Of a stretch of 64,000 nt of DNA, positions 48,021 to 55,932 are shown piece by piece. Source of the stretch: DAOSXA01 sp964526835. Lineage in GTDB: Bacteria; Zixibacteria; MSB-5A5; GN15; FEB-12. The translations under genes and the position numbers were made by a program. The notes under the pieces are model-generated. The model worked only from the letters and a program-made list of their open reading frames with translations. It did no database searches and was not told the origin of the DNA. The stretch's first letter is position 1. Every line of letters starts with the position of its first letter. The DNA is taken from positions 1 through 64,000 of the forward strand of contig CAZGMK010000003.1 in the NCBI GenBank assembly GCA_964526835.1. The letters are read 5' to 3'.

Positions 48021-48491
48021 CTACTCCGTCGTTATCCTGGATTTCTCGCCGTTGTTACCCCCCTCGTAGTCCTTGAGACCTTTGATGAAGGTAGCCCAGG
48101 CGAGCAGCGCACATTTGACTCGAACAGGGAACTGGCGTACGCCCTTGAGGGCATCGATGTCCTCGAGGTCGTCCGGAATCTCGACGTCCTCTCCCTTCAG
48201 CATTCCCCTTACCAACTCGGCGATACGTTTGGCTTCATCGAGAGTGCGGCCCTTCAGTATCTCCGCCAGCATGGAGCCGGATGCGACGGAAATCGCGCAG
48301 CCCTTACAGCCGACGTGGACATCGGTGACGGTGCCGTTGTCCACCGCGACTTCCATGTCCATTTCATCGCCGCAGGACGGATTCGAGCCGCCCGACTTGA
48401 TATCGGCGCGGGGGAGAGGATCGCGTCCACGGGGGGCCCGGAAGTGATCCATGATAATCTCCCGATACATCTCATCAAGGTTGCTGCTCAT
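48021..48491 (-). CDS. sufU: Fe-S scaffold / sulphur acceptor SufU
   Basis: A 156-residue NifU-N-like protein. The Cys residues of SufU are present in SGGSNPSCGDEMDMEV, VGCKGCAISVASGSMLAEIL and RVKCALLAWATFIKGL, with the inserted helix between. In firmicute-type Suf systems SufU is a zinc protein that accepts sulphur from SufS. The absence of SufE and SufA fits this type. It overlaps the sufS stop by four bases and is followed by sufT after two. Confidence 0.92.
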   Translation of the reverse strand: MSSNLDEMYREIIMDHFRAPRGRDPLPRADIKSGGSNPSCGDEMDMEVAVDNGTVTDVHVGCKGCAISVASGSMLAEILKGRTLDEAKRIAELVRGMLKGEDVEIPDDLEDIDALKGVRQFPVRVKCALLAWATFIKGLKDYEGGNNGEKSRITTE

Positions 48492-49777
48492 ACTCCGAAG
48501 TAACTCCTCATCTCTTTCAACGCCTCGACCAGAGTGTCGATGTCGGCTTCATCGTTATAGACATACAGGGACGCCCGGGCGGTGGCCACGAGGCCCATCA
48601 ATCTCATAAGCGGCTGGCAGCAGTGGTGCCCGGCGCGAATTGCGATCCCACGCGAATCGAGGAACGTGCTGATATCGTGGGGATGGATAGTCGGATCAGT
48701 AAACGAAATCGCTCCGCCGCGTTGCTCAGCCTCCTGCGGGCCCTGGACAACCAGGTCTTTGAGTTCACTCAGGCGCTCGATGGTGTAAGAGGTCAATTCG
48801 ATTTCGTGGCGGCGGACGTTCTCCATGCCCAGCTGCTCAAGGTAGGTCAGCGCGGCATCGTAGGCGACCACGTTGGCGATATCAGGCGTGCCGGCCTCGA
48901 ACTTGTGTGGAAGCTCAGCCCAGGTGATCCTGTCGAACGAGACCTGATCGATCATCTCGCCCCCGAAGTTGAAAGGCGGCATCCGGTCAAGCAACTCCTT
49001 GCGTCCGTAGAGCACGCCGACCCCGGTTGGGCCAAGCATTTTGTGGGAAGACAGCGAATAGAAATCTACGTTCAGATCTTTCAAATTAACCGGCATGTGA
49101 GGCGCAGCCTGGGCGCCGTCGCCCAGCACGAGCGCACCGACTTTGTGAGCCTCCTCCGCCAGCTCGGCCAGCGGGTTGATCGTGCCCAGCACGTTTGACA
49201 TGTGAGACATGGCCAGCAGCTTGCACCTGGGGGTAATGATCTCGTCGATGTTACTCAGGTCGAGATGGCCGCAGAGAGTCAGGGGGATTCGCTTCAGCAT
49301 CGCACCTTTGCGCTGGGCCAGCATAACCCACGGCACCAGGTTAGCGTGGTGCTCCATCTCGGTGATAACAATCTCGTCGCCCTCGCTGATGTTCTCCTCT
49401 CCCCAGGTATAGGCCAGTAGATTGATGCCTTCGGTGGTCCCGCGGGTGAAGATGATCTCCTGGCGATCGACGCCGCCGAGGAAATGCGCCACATGCTCTC
49501 GGGTGCGTTCGTATGCGGCCGTGGCTTCTTCGGCCAAAAAGTGCAGGCCGCGGTGAATGTTGGCATTCTGCCGCCTGTAGTAGGCGGTGATAGCGTCGAT
49601 CACTGCTTGTGGCTTCTGCGACGTGGCGGCATTATCCAGGTAGACCAAACGATGTCCGTGGACCTGCTGATTCAGAATCGGGAAGTCCCGCTTGATACGG
49701 GCGACATCCAGCGATCCATCGGAGGTGCGGAAGGTTACCTGATGCGCCGCGGCCTTGTTGTTCACATTGGTTTGCAT
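48488..49777 (-). CDS. sufS: Cysteine desulfurase SufS
   Basis: A 429-residue PLP enzyme releasing sulphur from cysteine for cluster assembly. VYLDNAATSQKPQAVIDAIT is the N-terminal signature, FTRGTTEGINLLAYTWGEEN and DGAQAAPHMPVNLKDLNVDF line the active site, SSHKMLGPTGVGVLYG holds the PLP lysine, and RAGHHCCQPLMRLMG the persulphide Cys. The length and short loop are of the SufS group. It sits between the Rieske gene and sufU. Confidence 0.95.
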   Translation of the reverse strand: MQTNVNNKAAAHQVTFRTSDGSLDVARIKRDFPILNQQVHGHRLVYLDNAATSQKPQAVIDAITAYYRRQNANIHRGLHFLAEEATAAYERTREHVAHFLGGVDRQEIIFTRGTTEGINLLAYTWGEENISEGDEIVITEMEHHANLVPWVMLAQRKGAMLKRIPLTLCGHLDLSNIDEIITPRCKLLAMSHMSNVLGTINPLAELAEEAHKVGALVLGDGAQAAPHMPVNLKDLNVDFYSLSSHKMLGPTGVGVLYGRKELLDRMPPFNFGGEMIDQVSFDRITWAELPHKFEAGTPDIANVVAYDAALTYLEQLGMENVRRHEIELTSYTIERLSELKDLVVQGPQEAEQRGGAISFTDPTIHPHDISTFLDSRGIAIRAGHHCCQPLMRLMGLVATARASLYVYNDEADIDTLVEALKEMRSYFGV

Positions 49778-49801
49778 GCTGAAGTAGCCTCAACCCGGGA
49801 G

Positions 49802-50113
49802 CTAATCCACCCGGACGTAGATGATGTCACCGTCGATCTTGACCTCGTAACTTTCGACTCCAACCACGGCCGGAGGGGCGGTTACACTGCCGTCTTCGAT
49901 GTTGAAGCGAGCTCCATGACGGCCGCAGACCATCTCTTTGCCCACCAACTCGCCGTCGGAAATAGGCGCGGAATCGTGCGAGCACTCGTTATCGAGCGCG
50001 TAGACGCCGTCGGATGTACGGCAGATCACCAGGTTGTGATAGCCGACCTCGACCGCCTTCATCTGTCCTTCGGGAATTTCACTAACCCTGGCTGCCTTAA
50101 TCCACTCACTCAT
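49802..50113 (-). CDS. Rieske [2Fe-2S] ferredoxin in the suf operon
   Basis: A 103-residue Rieske protein with both ligand boxes, CSHDSAPIS (CxH) and CGRHGARF (CxxH). It resembles ferredoxin components of dioxygenases but no oxygenase is nearby. Located between sufD and sufS, three bases after the sufD stop, so it is likely part of cluster assembly, for instance as an electron donor. It starts MSEWIKAARVSEIPEGQMKA. Confidence 0.92.
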   Translation of the reverse strand: MSEWIKAARVSEIPEGQMKAVEVGYHNLVICRTSDGVYALDNECSHDSAPISDGELVGKEMVCGRHGARFNIEDGSVTAPPAVVGVESYEVKIDGDIIYVRVD

Positions 50114-50115
50114 GA

Positions 50116-51465
50116 TCAGATATCCTCCAGTCGCCTGATGACAAACTTCTCTATCCGCTCCCTCAGGTCGGTCGGTAATTGCCGAAGAGTCGGCTCGGCG
50201 AAGCCGGCGACAATTATTCTCACCGCCTTCTCCCGGGCAATGCCGCGCGATTCGAGGTAGAATACTTCGAACGGGTCCAGCGGACCGATGGTGGCTCCGT
50301 GACTACACCGAACATCCTCATTAAGGATTTCCAATTCAGGAATAGTCTCTGCGCGGGTCCCCTTGTTCAGAAGCAGGTTTCGATTCTCCTGAAATGCTTC
50401 ACAGTCCCTGGCGTTCTGCTCGATGCGGATCAAGCCGGTATAGGCCGACAGGGCTCGATCTTTGAGCACGACCTTGTGGTCGATATTGGACAGGGTCTCG
50501 CCAACCGCATGGTGGTGGAGGGTATGGTAGTCGTAGTGCTGGTGTTTCGAACCGAAGGCCAAACCGCGCATCGTGCTTTCGGAGTGTCGTCCATGCAGGA
50601 TCACGCCGTAGTTGTGCTTCGACAGACTGGCCCCAAAAGCCAGCGGGATGGTCAGCATCGTGGCGCCTTCTTCGATCCGGGCGCGATGGGTCAGGTAGGT
50701 GTGAGCGCCTTGGCCCTGGCGCTGGAGAACGACGTATTGGATACGACTATGCCTGCCGCCGAATATCTCCACCGCCCCGTGCGACTGACTGATGCCCTCA
50801 TCGCGGTCGGGTGAGCCGCCGCCGTATTCATCGACGAGGGTGAAGGCCGTGTCTTCTTCAGCTACTACCAGCAATCGGGGATACTGCGATGACTGGGCCA
50901 GCCCCGCCTCACGCAGCAGATGGATCGGCTGTTCGATGGTTATGCCTCGAGGCACGAAAACGAATATGCCGTCATTCCACAGGGCGCCGTTGAGCGCTTC
51001 ATACTTGCCCATACCGGCGTTGACCAGACTGTAAAGGTGATCGCGCACCAATTGGGGTTGGCGCATGACCGCATCCGAGAGTCTGGAGACGATCACTCCA
51101 CGTTCCACGAGCCGGTCAATACCGGAGAAGTTGATCTCGCGTCCGCCCAGGTCCGTCGCCAATGCCGCCAGGCGCCCCTGCTTCAACTCTTCGTGCAGGA
51201 CTTGCTCAACCTGATCATAACCCGGCCCGAAGGCGGTGTCGGCGATGTCGTCGCTGTTTACCAGGAACTTAGCCGGGTCAGTATAACGCCACAGATGCAG
51301 GCCGCGGCGGGGCAGGGGAGCCTCGTTGTAAGCCTGGCTCGCCCGATAACGATGCTCGCGCAGCCACTTCGGACCCCGCTGCAGTTCCGGCGCGGTCTCC
51401 TCGATCTGGTGCAGCTTATCGGTGGTCGGGGTCGGTTCGATTCGGGTTGCGTTGGTCGCCATCAT
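50116..51465 (-). CDS. sufD: Fe-S cluster assembly protein SufD
   Basis: A 449-residue partner of SufB in the SufBC2D scaffold. The C-terminal half has the right-handed beta-helix features of the family (VLKDRALSAYTGLIRIEQNA, DVRCSHGATIGPLDPFEVFY, RGIAREKAVRIIVAGFAEPT) and the N-terminal part is helical (PLPRRGLHLWRYTDPAKFLV). It overlaps sufB by four bases. Confidence 0.93.
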   Translation of the reverse strand: MMATNATRIEPTPTTDKLHQIEETAPELQRGPKWLREHRYRASQAYNEAPLPRRGLHLWRYTDPAKFLVNSDDIADTAFGPGYDQVEQVLHEELKQGRLAALATDLGGREINFSGIDRLVERGVIVSRLSDAVMRQPQLVRDHLYSLVNAGMGKYEALNGALWNDGIFVFVPRGITIEQPIHLLREAGLAQSSQYPRLLVVAEEDTAFTLVDEYGGGSPDRDEGISQSHGAVEIFGGRHSRIQYVVLQRQGQGAHTYLTHRARIEEGATMLTIPLAFGASLSKHNYGVILHGRHSESTMRGLAFGSKHQHYDYHTLHHHAVGETLSNIDHKVVLKDRALSAYTGLIRIEQNARDCEAFQENRNLLLNKGTRAETIPELEILNEDVRCSHGATIGPLDPFEVFYLESRGIAREKAVRIIVAGFAEPTLRQLPTDLRERIEKFVIRRLEDI

Positions 51466-52898
51466 CCTATCGATCCTTCCATTTCCAGTTCCAGCAGACG
51501 ATTCAGCTCGACCGCGTACTCCAGCGGCAATTCCTTGGTGAAGGGCTCCATGAACCCGTTGACAATCAGCAGGCGGGCGTCATCCTCACTCAGCCCGCGG
51601 CTGGTCAGATAAAAGAGCTGTTCCTCGGCCACTTTCGACACCCGCGCCTCGTGTTCGATCTTGACCTCGTTGTGATCGATCTCCATGGTCGGGTACGTGT
51701 CGCTGCGGGCGTGATCGCCGATCAGTAGGGCATCGCATTCCACCGAGCACTTCGTATTGGCGGCGTTCTTGTGAACCTTAATCAGGCCCCGGTATGAGGC
51801 TCGCCCGTTGTCTTTGGAAATCGACTTGGAGGTGATCCGCGAGGATGTATTCGGGGCTGCGTGGATCATCTTGGCGCCTGCATCCTGGTGCTGGTCTTTG
51901 CCGGCGAACGCCACCGACATCACTTCGCCTCGGGCTCCTTCGCCAAGAAGCTGGATACACGGGTACTTCATGGTCAGGCGTGAACCTATGTTGCCGTCCA
52001 CCCACTCGACAGTCGCATTCTTGTAAGCCGAAGCCCGCTTGGTGACCAGGTTATAGATGTTCCGGGCCCAGTTCTGAATTGTCGTGTAGCGGATGTAGGC
52101 GTCATCGAGGGCGATTAGTTCAACCACCGCCGAGTGCAGAGAGTCGGTGCTGTACACCGGGGCAGTACAGCCCTCTATGTAATGAACCCGTGACCCCTTG
52201 TCGGCGATGATAAGCGTCCGCTCGAACTGGCCCATATTCTCGGCGTTGATTCGGAAATAGGCCTGCAGCGGAATCTTCACATCGACACCGGGTGGCACGT
52301 AGATGAACGATCCGCCCGACCAGACAGCCGTGTTGAGGGCGGCGAATTTGTTGTCAGTTGGGGGGATGACCGAACCGAAATACTTCTGGACTATGTCGGG
52401 GTGTTCGCGCAGTCCGGTGTCCATATCCATAAAGATGATGCCCTGGTCGGTCAATTCCTGCTTCATCGAGTGATATACTACTTCCGATTCGTACTGGGCC
52501 GAGACTCCGCCGAGAAAATTCTTCTCGGCCTCAGGGATGCCCAAACGGTCGAAGGTCTTTTTGATATACTCCGGTACGTCGTCCCAATTGGTGCTCTGTT
52601 TGTCTACCGGCTTCATGAAATAGTAGATATCGGAGAAGTCGATCTCGCTGAGTAGTTTCGTATTGCCCCACATCGGGGTCGGCCTGCCATTGAAGATGTC
52701 CAGGGCCTGATGGCGGATTGCGGACATCCACCTGGGCTCGCCCTTCATCTGCGAGATCATCTCGACTACTTCGTGGTTTATCCCCTTGGCGCCCTTGTGG
52801 AAATAGTCAACCGGATCGCGGAACCCGTACTTGGAGGCATAATCCTCTCCGAGCCGGGTCAGATCCTGGTGCGTCTTTGCTTTTGTGTTGTCGGCCAT
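51462..52898 (-). CDS. sufB: Fe-S cluster assembly protein SufB
   Basis: A 478-residue scaffold subunit. Characteristic segments are SQMKGEPRWMSAIRHQALDI, IPPTDNKFAALNTAVWSGGS, GSRVHYIEGCTAPVYSTDSL (with the Cys used in assembly), NCSVECDALLIGD-type TKCSVECDALLIGDHARSDT and YPTMEIDHNEVKIEHEARVS. The start is ATG 52898 (MADNTKAKTHQDLTR) with AGGTG eight bases upstream; an in-frame extension to 52997 runs into sufC and is not family-like. Confidence 0.95.
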   Translation of the reverse strand: MADNTKAKTHQDLTRLGEDYASKYGFRDPVDYFHKGAKGINHEVVEMISQMKGEPRWMSAIRHQALDIFNGRPTPMWGNTKLLSEIDFSDIYYFMKPVDKQSTNWDDVPEYIKKTFDRLGIPEAEKNFLGGVSAQYESEVVYHSMKQELTDQGIIFMDMDTGLREHPDIVQKYFGSVIPPTDNKFAALNTAVWSGGSFIYVPPGVDVKIPLQAYFRINAENMGQFERTLIIADKGSRVHYIEGCTAPVYSTDSLHSAVVELIALDDAYIRYTTIQNWARNIYNLVTKRASAYKNATVEWVDGNIGSRLTMKYPCIQLLGEGARGEVMSVAFAGKDQHQDAGAKMIHAAPNTSSRITSKSISKDNGRASYRGLIKVHKNAANTKCSVECDALLIGDHARSDTYPTMEIDHNEVKIEHEARVSKVAEEQLFYLTSRGLSEDDARLLIVNGFMEPFTKELPLEYAVELNRLLELEMEGSIG

Positions 52899-52902
52899 GG
52901 TA

Positions 52903-53673
52903 TCACACCTGCGCTTTCTGGCGGACCTCCGCTTCCACCCAGTCGTAGCCGGATTCCTCCAGCTTGAGGGCCAACTCAGGTCCACCGGACTTGACAAATC
53001 GGCCCTGCATCATCACGTGCACATGGTCCGGCTTGACATAATTGAGCAGTCGCTGATAGTGGGTCACCGCCAGAAGGCCGTTGCTGTCGTTGTGGAAGCG
53101 GTTGATCCCTTCAGAAACGGTCTTCAGCGCATCGATATCGAGACCGGAGTCGGTCTCATCCAGTAGGGCCACCTTCGGTTTGAGAATCGACATCTGCAGG
53201 ATCTCAATACGTTTCTTCTCGCCGCCGGAGAAGCCGTCGTTGATGTATCGAGTAGCAAACGACGGATCGATTCCCAGATCGGCCATCCGGGCCTTGAACA
53301 TCTTGCGGAAATCGGTCATATCGGCGTCCTTACCGCGATGGGCCTGCACCGCTGAGCGCATGAAGTTGGCGACAGTCACTCCCGGAATGGCCAGGGGATA
53401 CTGGAAGGCCAGAAAGAGCCCGGCCCGGGAGCGCTCATCGGCATTCATCTCAAGCAGGTCGCGACCATCGAGCCGGGCCTCACCTCTGGTGATGCGATAA
53501 GTGGGGTGCCCGGCCAGGGCATTCGACAGCGACGACTTACCTGAGCCGTTCGGGCCCATGATGGCATGTATCTCGCCGGGTCGGATCACCAGCGAGACAC
53601 CCTTCACGACCTCGGCGCCTTCAACTTCCACATGGATATCTTTGAATTCCAACAGCGGTTCGTCTTTGCTCAT
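52903..53673 (-). CDS. sufC: Fe-S cluster assembly ATPase SufC
   Basis: A 256-residue ABC-type ATPase energising the SufBC2D complex. Walker A is GPNGSGKSSL, the signature loop FSGGEKKRIEILQMS, Walker B VALLDETDSGLDIDAL. FLAFQYPLAIPGVTVANFMR is the SufC-type Q-loop region. It is the first structural suf gene after the regulator, four bases before sufB. Confidence 0.97.
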   Translation of the reverse strand: MSKDEPLLEFKDIHVEVEGAEVVKGVSLVIRPGEIHAIMGPNGSGKSSLSNALAGHPTYRITRGEARLDGRDLLEMNADERSRAGLFLAFQYPLAIPGVTVANFMRSAVQAHRGKDADMTDFRKMFKARMADLGIDPSFATRYINDGFSGGEKKRIEILQMSILKPKVALLDETDSGLDIDALKTVSEGINRFHNDSNGLLAVTHYQRLLNYVKPDHVHVMMQGRFVKSGGPELALKLEESGYDWVEAEVRQKAQV

Positions 53674-53716
53674 TTCCTTAACCTATTTTCAGGATCTCAC
53701 TCTTTTTCGTGTTTGT

Positions 53717-54238
53717 TCAGCGCTGGGAAACCCGGATTCGCCTCGTGGTGTCCGGCGCATAATCCCCGTAACGCTGATCACAATCCGGCAACATCGCCTC
53801 GGTCGGCAGGTCTACTTGCGGAGTGTCGCCGTCGATGACATTCTGGAGCGTTGTCGCCTTCAGAAACTGGCCGACGGTACCGGCCAGACCACCCAGGATA
53901 TCGTGGACCGAGCAGTGCTCGCCGTGCACGCAGACATCGAGCTGTCCGGTGCGCTTGGAGCAATGATCGGGGTCAATCAACGGCCCGCCGAGGGCCGTGA
54001 TGACTTCCAGCAGGTTAATCTGGTCCGCCTCGCGGGCGACGCTGAATCCGCCTTTACGTCCGCGAACCGCTGTCACCAGCCCGGCCTTGCGCAGCATCGC
54101 CAGCAGTTTCGAGGCGTAGGGTATCGATATTCCCTCAGCCTCGGCGATTTCGGCGATGGAATGCTGGGCCTTCGGTCCGCCGCGACCAAGGACCAGCAGG
54201 CAGCGCAGGCCGTACTCTTCTGTTGCTGTGATTCTCAT
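53717..54238 (-). CDS. Rrf2-family transcription regulator of the suf operon
   Basis: A 173-residue DNA-binding protein. The winged helix spans ~1-80 (MRITATEEYGLRCLLVLGRG, SIPYASKLLAMLRKAGLVTA, GRKGGFSVAREADQINLLEV). The wing is followed by a Cys cluster, DHCSKRTGQLDVCVHGEHC, that can hold an Fe-S cluster in IscR and SufR relatives. A tail of ~40 residues after the domain is unusual in length. First gene of the operon, 43 bases before sufC, so it most likely senses Fe-S status and controls its own transcript. Confidence 0.9.
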   Translation of the reverse strand: MRITATEEYGLRCLLVLGRGGPKAQHSIAEIAEAEGISIPYASKLLAMLRKAGLVTAVRGRKGGFSVAREADQINLLEVITALGGPLIDPDHCSKRTGQLDVCVHGEHCSVHDILGGLAGTVGQFLKATTLQNVIDGDTPQVDLPTEAMLPDCDQRYGDYAPDTTRRIRVSQR

Positions 54239-54285
54239 ATTCTCAAACCGATCACTTTCTCTCTTCTCTCATCAAGGGGCCGCAG

Positions 54286-54314
54286 CTTATACGAAAAAAA
54301 TACCAATTCGTAAA
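54286..54314 (-). promoter_or_regulatory. Promoter of the rrf2-suf operon
   Basis: On the minus strand TTTACG (54314-54309), 17 bases, TATAAG (54291-54286). The -10 matches five of six. Transcription would begin near 54279, about 40 bases before the rrf2 start. A run of seven T lies in the spacer. Confidence 0.6.
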
Positions 54315-54342
54315 GTATTTTCTTTAACTGCACAGTACTTTA
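54311..54342. promoter_or_regulatory. Inverted repeat overlapping the suf promoter -35, possible Rrf2 operator
   Basis: TAAAGTA (54311-54317) and TACTTTA (54336-54342) form a 7-bp inverted repeat with an 18-base gap that overlaps the -35 element. The half-sites are A/T-rich, so the match may be partly chance. Confidence 0.4.
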
Positions 54343-54534
54343 ATTGTTCCGGCGCGATTAGTTATTGACTTATATCAACCAGTGATGTCCAATTTGGGTG
54401 CGAGACCGACGCTGCACGTACCGGGCTACAGGGTTCAGACCGGCAGTATCGGATTCCCGTCGGGCCGGCAACGACCCTGGCAGGAGTGACAGAGGATCAC
54501 AACGGTTGATTTCATAAGCGCCTTTGCCCTGGCT

Positions 54535-55053
54535 TTGGCCCTGGCCTTTGATGCTTTTGCGGTATCGGTGGCGGTCGGGATCAGGCGGGGCGGTATCGAC
54601 GGCTGGACAGTTTTCCGGCTCTCGTGGCACTTTGGCTTCGCCCAGTTCGGAATGCCGATTGTGGGCTGGGTGGCCGGTGAGGCGATTGCCAGGTCGATCG
54701 GGTCGTGGGGGCAGTGGATTGCGGCGGCGATTCTATTCGCCATCGGTGCGCGTCTGATCTGGGAGCAATACAAAGGCGAGGAGCAGCAGTGGCAGGGCGA
54801 CCCGACTCGCGGATCGAGCCTGATTGTGCTGATGTTTGCAACATCGATCGATGCCCTGGCGGCTGGTTTGTCGCTGGCCCTGGTGGGTGCGGAGATTCTC
54901 TATCCGGCGATCATTATCGGGGTTGTATGCGCGATCATGTCAGGGATCGGCCTCTGGTTCGGCCACGCGGTTGGCCTGCGTTTTTCGCGCGGCGCGGCGA
55001 TCTTCGGGGGCTTCATCCTCATCGGATTGGCGATCAAGACGGCGGCGGGGTAG
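54535..55053 (+). CDS. mntP: MntP-like manganese efflux protein, start codon uncertain
   Basis: A six-helix inner-membrane protein of the MntP (formerly DUF204) family. LAFDAFAVSVAVGIRRG at the start and MFATSIDALAAGLSLALVGA in the middle are the paired Asp-containing helices that define it. From the nearest usable start (TTG, 54535) it has 172 residues, but helix 1 is truncated. Upstream codons (VDFISAFALALALAF) extend the helix as in homologues to a stop at 54487, yet contain no ATG, GTG or TTG in frame; ATC (54496), ATA (54514) or CTG would be needed. AGAGG at 54491-54495 could serve ACG or GTT just beyond. A sequence error or non-canonical start is possible. Confidence 0.82.
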   Translation: MALAFDAFAVSVAVGIRRGGIDGWTVFRLSWHFGFAQFGMPIVGWVAGEAIARSIGSWGQWIAAAILFAIGARLIWEQYKGEEQQWQGDPTRGSSLIVLMFATSIDALAAGLSLALVGAEILYPAIIIGVVCAIMSGIGLWFGHAVGLRFSRGAAIFGGFILIGLAIKTAAG

Positions 55054-55221
55054 GGGCAGACCAGGCTCAGGCACCGTTCTTAGACACATAGTGGGGTATG
55101 GTCCCGTTGGGGCAACGAAGAGAGCTGGTGCATCGGGGCACATATCAGCCACAGAATGGGTAACGATCACCTGCGCCACACTCTGGACACACTCCAACGG
55201 TTCGATCCACCGGCTCGCTTA

Positions 55222-55668
55222 TCAATCATAAGATAAACGAGTCTTTTCATCCGCCAGGAGCGGCTGAATAATAGCGTGCCATTCCTCTTTGTCCCATGTT
55301 CTTATCTGCTCGTGCACATTGACGTATTTCTGGGGAATCGGATGGGTGCCGTAAACGACCTCAAGACCATATCTCGCCCTGATGAAGCTATGGAAATATG
55401 TGAGATACGGGCAGGGAGGATAGCCCACGATTAGTCCCGTGGCAAGGTGTATGACCGTTGCTCCGTTAGCTTTCATTTCCCCCACGGCGTATTCGACATT
55501 CCCCCCGGGACACCCGTCGCAGGTCGTATATCCGACAACCTCAACGTCCGAATCAATGTACCTGGTGAAGGCTCCCTCTCTGTCACGCAGGGACCTAAAG
55601 CACTTTCCTCCGGCACATCTCCGATACCGGTCGCAAATGATGATACCGATCCTGTTGATTTCCTTCAT
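55222..55668 (-). CDS. CGGC-domain protein
   Basis: A 148-residue protein of the small CGGC family (Cys-rich, metal-linked, function unknown). IGIIICDRYRRCAGGKCFRS opens it, VVGYTTCDGCPGGNVEYAVG carries the CxGC motif, and GYPPCPYLTYFHSF and YGTHPIPQK close it. AGGAAACAGT precedes the ATG at 55668. It stands between mntP and the ior operon and seems monocistronic. Confidence 0.8.
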   Translation of the reverse strand: MKEINRIGIIICDRYRRCAGGKCFRSLRDREGAFTRYIDSDVEVVGYTTCDGCPGGNVEYAVGEMKANGATVIHLATGLIVGYPPCPYLTYFHSFIRARYGLEVVYGTHPIPQKYVNVHEQIRTWDKEEWHAIIQPLLADEKTRLSYD

Positions 55669-55707
55669 ACTGTTTCCTGCCTTACGGAAAAGCCAGATTC
55701 ATTGTTA

Positions 55708-55738
55708 ACCATACGATACGCGAATTACCCTGTGTCAA
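55708..55738 (-). promoter_or_regulatory. Possible promoter for the CGGC gene
   Basis: On the minus strand TTGACA (55738-55733) is perfect, but the nearest -10-like TATGGT (55713-55708) is 19 bases away, longer than ideal. Confidence 0.35.
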
Positions 55739-55867
55739 CAATAGTGGAACACAGATTGAGTGCAAGCTACTGGTAGGCGGTGATTCGGAGCAAATGATAT
55801 CAAAATCTGTCGCCTTGCCGAGAAGCGATGCCGGTGACAATCTCCTGCCGCCACTTGCGCCGCGCCG

Positions 55868-55897
55868 ACATTCTAATTATCATATGTGTCAGAATGT
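55868..55897. promoter_or_regulatory. Inverted repeat upstream of iorA, possible operator
   Basis: ACATTCT (55868-55874) and AGAATGT (55891-55897) form a perfect 7-bp inverted repeat with a 16-base A/T-rich centre (TTATCATATG inside), 36 bases before the iorA ATG. A TATCAT lies inside it and could be the -10. Confidence 0.4.
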
Positions 55898-55932
55898 GAA
55901 ATAATGCACAATCTTCAAGATAGAGCGAGTCC

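Noticed and set aside
55190..55215. tRNA-like T-loop sequence GGTTCGATCC near the end of the mntP-CGGC gap
   Set aside because: No T-stem, acceptor stem or anticodon arm can be built around it.
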